DNA of 64,000 bases from Pseudomonas sp. GM80 (lineage in GTDB: Bacteria > Pseudomonadota > Gammaproteobacteria > Pseudomonadales > Pseudomonadaceae). A program made the translations under genes and the position numbers. Of this stretch, positions 59,861 to 64,000 are shown in pieces. The stretch is taken from positions 1-64,000 of the forward strand of contig NZ_AKJD01000251.1 of assembly GCF_000282515.1 (NCBI RefSeq), written 5' to 3'. The notes beneath the pieces were generated by a model. The model made no database searches. It was not told where the DNA came from and saw nothing but the letters and a program-made list of their open reading frames with translations. Position 1 is the first letter of the stretch; the number at the start of each line of letters is the position of its first letter.

Positions 59861-62245
59861 TCAGTGGGCAAACAGCGAATTACCCTTCTGCCCCGCCAGT
59901 TTCTCCGGCTTGATCAGGAACTTCGCCAGTGCCGGCAGCAGCCACAGCGCACCGAACATGTTCCACAGCAGCATGAAGGTCAGCATCAGCCCCATATCGG
60001 CCTGGAACTTGATCGCCGAGAAGATCCACGTGCACACGCCAATCGCCAGGCACAGGCCGGTGAACAGCACCGCTTTACCTGTGGATTTCAGCGTCTGGTA
60101 ATAGGCTTCCTGCAATGGCAGCCCTGCACGCAGGAAACTTTCCAGGCGGCTGTAAATATAGATGCCGTAGTCGACACCAATGCCCACACCCAGCGCCACC
60201 ACCGGCAGCGTCGCGACTTTCACGCCGATGCCCATGAACGCCATCAGCGCGTTGCCGAGTACCGAAGTCAGCACCAGCGGCAGGACGATGCACAAGGTCG
60301 CGGCCCACGAACGGAAGGTGATCATGCACATCACCGCCACGCAGATGTACACCAGAATCAGGATGGTCAGCTCAGCCTGTTTGATGACTTCGTTGGTGGC
60401 CGCTTCGATCCCGGCGTTGCCGGCGGCGAGGATGAATTCCAGGCCGTCCTTGTTGTTGTCCTTGGCGAACTCCTGCACCGCGTGAACGGCACGATCGAGG
60501 GTTTCAGCCTTGTGGTCGTTGAGGAACACCAGCACCGGTGCCAGCGAGCAACTGTTGTTGTACAGGCCATCGGCACGAGCAATCGAGTTGTTCAGCACGT
60601 CCGGGTTGCGCGACAGGGTTTCCCACTTCAGGTTGCCCTCGTTCATGCCCTTGATCATCTGCTTGGACACGGTCACCAGCGAGATCGCCGATTGCACGCC
60701 CTCGGTGTTCTGCATTTTCCACATCAGTTCGTCGATCGGCGCCATGGCTTCGTAGCGTGAGCAGCCTTCCGACTTAGTCTTGACCATCACCACCAACACG
60801 TCGGAACTGGTCGAGTAGTTGTTGATGATGAAGTTGTTGTCCTTGTTGTAGCGCGAGTCCGGACGCAGTTCCGGTGCGCCCTGGTCGAGGTCGCCGATTT
60901 TCAGGTTCTGGCTGTACCAGAGGCCGCCACCGAAGGCGATCAGCGCCAGCACTACCGAGATGCGTGCAACTTTCGGGTTGGCGAAGTTCGACAGCAAGCG
61001 CCAGAAAGGATGTTCGCGATTCGCGTCTTTCTTGCTCTTGGCGATGGCGCGCTTGCTGATGCCGACATAAGAAATGGCGACCGGCAGCAGGATCAGGTTG
61101 GTGAACACGATCACCGCCACACCGATCGACGCGCCAATGGCCAGTTCACGGATCACGCCGATGTCGATGATCAGCAGCGTGATGAAGCCCACCGCATCCG
61201 CGAGAATCGCGATCATCCCCGGCAGGAACAGCTGCCGGAAGGTGCGCCGCGCTGCGGTCAGGGCGTTGTCGGCCTCGCTTGATTGCAAGGCGATACCGTT
61301 GATCTTCTGCACGCCGTGAGAAATACCGATGGCGAAAATCAGGAACGGCACCAGCATCGAATAGGGATCGAGCCCGAAACCGAAGAAGTGCATCAAACCA
61401 AGCTGCCAGACCACCGCCACCAGCGTCGTACTCAGTACCGCGATGGTGCTGCGCACGCAGTTGGTGAACCACAACAGCAGGATCAGGGTGATGACAAAGG
61501 CGATGCCGAAGAACAGCACCACCATCACCAGACCGTCGATCAAGTCGCCGACTTTCTTGGCGAAACCGACGATGTGGATCTTGATGTTGGGGTTTTGCGC
61601 TTCGAACTTGTTGCGGATCTTGTCTTCGAGTTCATGGGAGAACTGGCGGTAGTCCAGCGCCAGCAACTTGCCCTGATCCTGCGGGTCCGGGTAGGACTCC
61701 AGCAGCGGAATGTCGACGATGCTCGACTTGAAGTCGTTGGACACCAGACGCCCGACCTGGCCGGACTTGAGCACGTTGTTGCGCAGCAGATCGAGGCTGT
61801 CCTGCGAGCCGTTGTAGCTCTGCGGGATCACTTCACCGCCGGCAAAACCCTCTTCGGTCACTTCGGTCCAGCGTACGCTCGGGCTCCACAGCGACTTCAG
61901 GCCGGAACGGTCGACACCGGAGATGTAGAACACCTCGTCGTTGATCTGACGCAGGGTCTCCATGTATTCCTTGGAGAAGATGTCGCCGTCGGTGGCTTCG
62001 ACCGAAATGCGCACGGTGTTGCCAAGGTTCGCCAGATCGTTGCGGTGCTCCATCATCTTCTCGATGAACGGATGCTTGAGCGGGATCATTTTTTCGAAAC
62101 TGGTCGACGGCCGGATCAGCGTCGCCTGCCAGAACAGGAAAATGCTCACCACCAGACAGATCAGGATTACTGCCGGGCGGTTGTTGAAAATCAGGCGCTC
62201 AAGAAACGTCGCCTTTTCCTGCTGAGGAGTGATCAAGGAAGTCAT
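59861..62245 (-). CDS. RND superfamily (MMPL-type) exporter
   Basis: A 794-residue polytopic protein with two repeats, each one helix, a large periplasmic loop, then five helices. The first repeat contains VVLFFGIAFVITLILLLWFTN and GIAFVITL-like helices; the second contains VGIGVDYGIYIYSRLE and ILVYICVAVMCMITF. It is preceded by a YCF48-like protein that overlaps by four bases. Such pairs occur with outer-membrane DUF1302/DUF1329 proteins; the cargo is unknown. Confidence 0.85.
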   Translation of the reverse strand: MTSLITPQQEKATFLERLIFNNRPAVILICLVVSIFLFWQATLIRPSTSFEKMIPLKHPFIEKMMEHRNDLANLGNTVRISVEATDGDIFSKEYMETLRQINDEVFYISGVDRSGLKSLWSPSVRWTEVTEEGFAGGEVIPQSYNGSQDSLDLLRNNVLKSGQVGRLVSNDFKSSIVDIPLLESYPDPQDQGKLLALDYRQFSHELEDKIRNKFEAQNPNIKIHIVGFAKKVGDLIDGLVMVVLFFGIAFVITLILLLWFTNCVRSTIAVLSTTLVAVVWQLGLMHFFGFGLDPYSMLVPFLIFAIGISHGVQKINGIALQSSEADNALTAARRTFRQLFLPGMIAILADAVGFITLLIIDIGVIRELAIGASIGVAVIVFTNLILLPVAISYVGISKRAIAKSKKDANREHPFWRLLSNFANPKVARISVVLALIAFGGGLWYSQNLKIGDLDQGAPELRPDSRYNKDNNFIINNYSTSSDVLVVMVKTKSEGCSRYEAMAPIDELMWKMQNTEGVQSAISLVTVSKQMIKGMNEGNLKWETLSRNPDVLNNSIARADGLYNNSCSLAPVLVFLNDHKAETLDRAVHAVQEFAKDNNKDGLEFILAAGNAGIEAATNEVIKQAELTILILVYICVAVMCMITFRSWAATLCIVLPLVLTSVLGNALMAFMGIGVKVATLPVVALGVGIGVDYGIYIYSRLESFLRAGLPLQEAYYQTLKSTGKAVLFTGLCLAIGVCTWIFSAIKFQADMGLMLTFMLLWNMFGALWLLPALAKFLIKPEKLAGQKGNSLFAH

Positions 62246-63285
62246 AGCCCCGCCTTCTTATTATTAACTTCGGCGCCGTTTGGCTGGGTCGTGTGCAGGC
62301 CACCCTGCCCGGTCAGAATCAGGTTGCCGTCGCCGGCCGCGGTGACGGAAGACAGCGAGATGCGATCCGGACGGTTGAACACACTGAAGGTCTCGCCGTT
62401 GTCGCTGCTGCTGATCACCGAGCCGCCGTTGCCGACGATCACAATCGAGCCGTCCGGCAGCAAGGTTGCGCCAGACAGGCCGAACTCCAGCGCACCGCGC
62501 GCGGCTTTCAGTTCGACCTGCTCCCAGCTGCTGCCGAAATCGGTAGAGCGGTAGAGGTTGCCGCGCAACCCATAGGCCAACAAGGTTTGTGGCTGGGCCG
62601 TGCCGATCACGCCGAATAGCGAACCTTCGTACGGGCCTTCGAGTTTTTCCCAAGTCTGGCCGTCGTCGGCGGAGCGGAACATGCTGCCCGACTCGCCGAC
62701 GATGAACAGCCCGGCATCCTTCACCGCCGCGATGGCGTTGAGGTGGAACTGGTCTTCGTTGTCGAGGCGATCGCTGACGTCTTGCCAATTCTTGCCGCCG
62801 TCGGTGGTTTCCAACAGCGCACCATAAGCGCCCACGGCGAAGCCGCTGTTGACGTCCTTGAACCAGACATCGAGCAGCGGCGATTCACGTTTGAGGTCTT
62901 CAAATTGCTTGGTCCAGGTCAGACCGCCGTCTGCGCTGGCGAGGATTTGTGCGTCATGCCCGACCGCCCAGCCGTGTTTGTCGTCGACAAAATACACGGC
63001 GGTCAGCAGTTGCCGGCTCGGCACCTTGGCCTGGGTCCAGGTTTTGCCCTGATCATCGGAATAAAGGATGTGCCCGCGATCCCCGACCGCCACCAGCCGG
63101 GTTCCGGCGTGGACAACATCGAGAATCAGGCTCTTCGCGGCTTTGCCGGATTCGGTGGCATAGACCACGTCGGCTGGGGCCTCGGCGGCGATCACCGGTG
63201 CCGATAACGTGGCCAGACCCAGCATGGACAGTGCTGTAGCCAGCAACGCGGTGTTGCGTAACGCCGGCGGGCGGCAACGACTCAT
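62242..63285 (-). CDS. YCF48/BNR-repeat beta-propeller protein
   Basis: A 347-residue protein with signal peptide (LSMLGLATLSAPVIAAEA) and repeated YCF48/BNR blades: YSDDQGKTWTQAKVPS, LASADGGLTWTKQFED, ETTDGGKNWQDVSDR, RSADDGQTWEKLEGP, RSTDFGSSWEQVEL. It is periplasmic, and resembles the photosystem assembly factor only by fold. First gene of the pair with the RND exporter. Confidence 0.85.
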   Translation of the reverse strand: MSRCRPPALRNTALLATALSMLGLATLSAPVIAAEAPADVVYATESGKAAKSLILDVVHAGTRLVAVGDRGHILYSDDQGKTWTQAKVPSRQLLTAVYFVDDKHGWAVGHDAQILASADGGLTWTKQFEDLKRESPLLDVWFKDVNSGFAVGAYGALLETTDGGKNWQDVSDRLDNEDQFHLNAIAAVKDAGLFIVGESGSMFRSADDGQTWEKLEGPYEGSLFGVIGTAQPQTLLAYGLRGNLYRSTDFGSSWEQVELKAARGALEFGLSGATLLPDGSIVIVGNGGSVISSSDNGETFSVFNRPDRISLSSVTAAGDGNLILTGQGGLHTTQPNGAEVNNKKAGL

Positions 63286-63711
63286 AGACCTTCCCCTCTT
63301 TATTATTGTTAGGCCATCTGGCCTTCAAGGGCGCCGCAAGTGTGCTCCGCTGATGGCTGCTCAGGAGCATAGTCCTGAAACCCGCAATCCAGAGCCACTT
63401 CGGAAGCTGGCTCATCCTATCGGGCTTTCGAAACGTCTGACAATCGGCGCCACGTTATCTTTTGTTAACCGCACGGGCTGAACGCATCCCCCTGAAGGAG
63501 CTGACGAGTGAAACGAGGCTGCGATCTTTTGATCCTGGTCTTTAAAGATCAAAAGATCGCAGCGTGCCGCAGCTCCTACAGGGATTTCGCGTTGTGATGA
63601 CGGAGGATTCGTCGGATGGATGAGGGGAATCTTGCGGAGGGGACTTGCACGATCGGTATTATGGTATACCATCAGACGCACAGACACTCTCAATCCCCTA
63701 TGGAGCAGCTC
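63286..63711. other. Divergent intergenic region with BIME and palindrome
   Basis: Contains a degraded BIME at about 63492-63580 (left arm mutated to ctgaaggagctgacgagtga) and the palindrome at 63661-63672. No gene is supported; an apparent minus ORF here is the shadow of the next gene plus intergenic sequence. Confidence 0.6.
63661..63672. promoter_or_regulatory. Perfect 12-base palindrome, GntR-like operator candidate
   Basis: atggtataccat reads the same on both strands and sits 40 bases upstream of the AA_synth start. It resembles GntR/FCD-type operators (TGGTATACCA). The presumed regulator is not in the window. Confidence 0.5.
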
Positions 63712-64000
63712 ATGAGTTTCGAAATTCGCAAGATCGTCAGCTATGTCGAAGAAACCTTCATCGAAGGCGGCAAAGCCACTGACAAGCCAGTGACCATGGT
63801 CGGCCTCGCCGTGGTGATGAAAAACCCTTGGGTGGGCAACGGTTTCGTCGAAGACCTCAAGCCGCAGATCCGCGCCAACTGCTCCGACCTCGGTGCGCTG
63901 ATGGTTGAGCGTCTGGTCGGCATCATCGGCGGTGCGGAAAAAATCGAGGCCTACGGCAAAGCCGCCGTGGTCGGCGCTGACGGCGAAATCGAACACGCCT
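63712..64000 (+). CDS. AA_synth (DUF1185) family protein, 5' part
   Basis: Starts MSFEIRKIVSYVEETFIEGG with ggag as Shine-Dalgarno and runs off the window after 96 codons. Motif MVGLAVVMKNPWVGNGFVEDLKPQIR is typical of the family annotated as amino acid synthesis proteins, found in catabolic clusters with amidases and hydrolases. The function is not firmly known. Confidence 0.8.
   Translation, partial: MSFEIRKIVSYVEETFIEGGKATDKPVTMVGLAVVMKNPWVGNGFVEDLKPQIRANCSDLGALMVERLVGIIGGAEKIEAYGKAAVVGADGEIEHA

Noticed and set aside
1..64000. CRISPR array, tRNA or rRNA genes
   Set aside because: No regularly spaced direct repeats and no cloverleaf or rRNA sequence noticed. The many short repeats are REP/BIME palindromes.

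Overview
The window is chromosomal DNA of a fluorescent-group Pseudomonas. It has high GC content, abundant Pseudomonas REP/BIME palindromes, an hxc-type type II secretion locus next to a vreA-vreI-vreR trio, the large NAD-dependent glutamate dehydrogenase, and DUF6124 genes, a family I know mainly from Pseudomonas.

Layout. (1) 1-3786 and 20915-22518 are the two halves of one Hxc-type type II secretion cluster: gspD-M-L-K-G on the minus strand, gspI on plus, then gspC on minus and gspH-J on plus. The gene order equals my recollection of P. aeruginosa hxcQ-Z-Y-X-T-V-P-U-W, except that about 17 kb of accessory DNA separates gspI (hxcV) from gspC (hxcP). vreR-vreI-vreA (22726-24993), a cell-surface-signalling trio known to control hxc, follows as in P. 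aeruginosa. (2) 3787-20914 is the accessory island. It carries a LemA pair, a GNAT enzyme, three near-identical copies of a DUF6124 gene with a long structured 5' leader (plus two relics), a small-protein operon, an AT-rich HEPN operon, a TcmP/three-Cys pair, a DarT1-NADAR toxin-antitoxin, and an HNH nuclease overlapping a zinc-motif/J-domain protein. No integrase or transposase is visible. (3) 25117-35632 is core metabolism: a carboxymuconolactone decarboxylase-like protein divergent from a MocR regulator, a monooxygenase, a cupin, a lipoprotein and the giant glutamate dehydrogenase. (4) 35953-42795 is a MoxR/DUF58/DUF4381/VWA/VWA-TPR/BatD operon. (5) 42901-44018 holds three small unknown genes. 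(6) 44254-49717 is sbcD-sbcC-GST. (7) 50037-52590 holds small membrane or secreted proteins and a lactonase-fold protein. (8) 52745-59682 is a sugar-acid (pentonate) catabolic locus with its own FadR-type regulator and two predicted operators. (9) 59861-63285 is an RND/MMPL-type exporter with a YCF48-like protein. (10) 63712-64000 is the start of an AA_synth (DUF1185) gene behind a perfect palindrome.

The most interesting signal is the DUF6124 leader (346, 344 and 346 nt). Comparing the three copies shows compensatory changes in several helices. Non-Watson-Crick positions read as G.U only if the minus strand is the RNA. A central segment is complementary both to the Shine-Dalgarno region of the downstream gene and to an upstream copy of that region. 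This looks like a pseudoknot-type translational switch controlling a triplicated gene of unknown function, and copies of the whole unit separate the cargo blocks of the island. The second candidate is the co-translated J-domain/HNH pair at 18678-20488.
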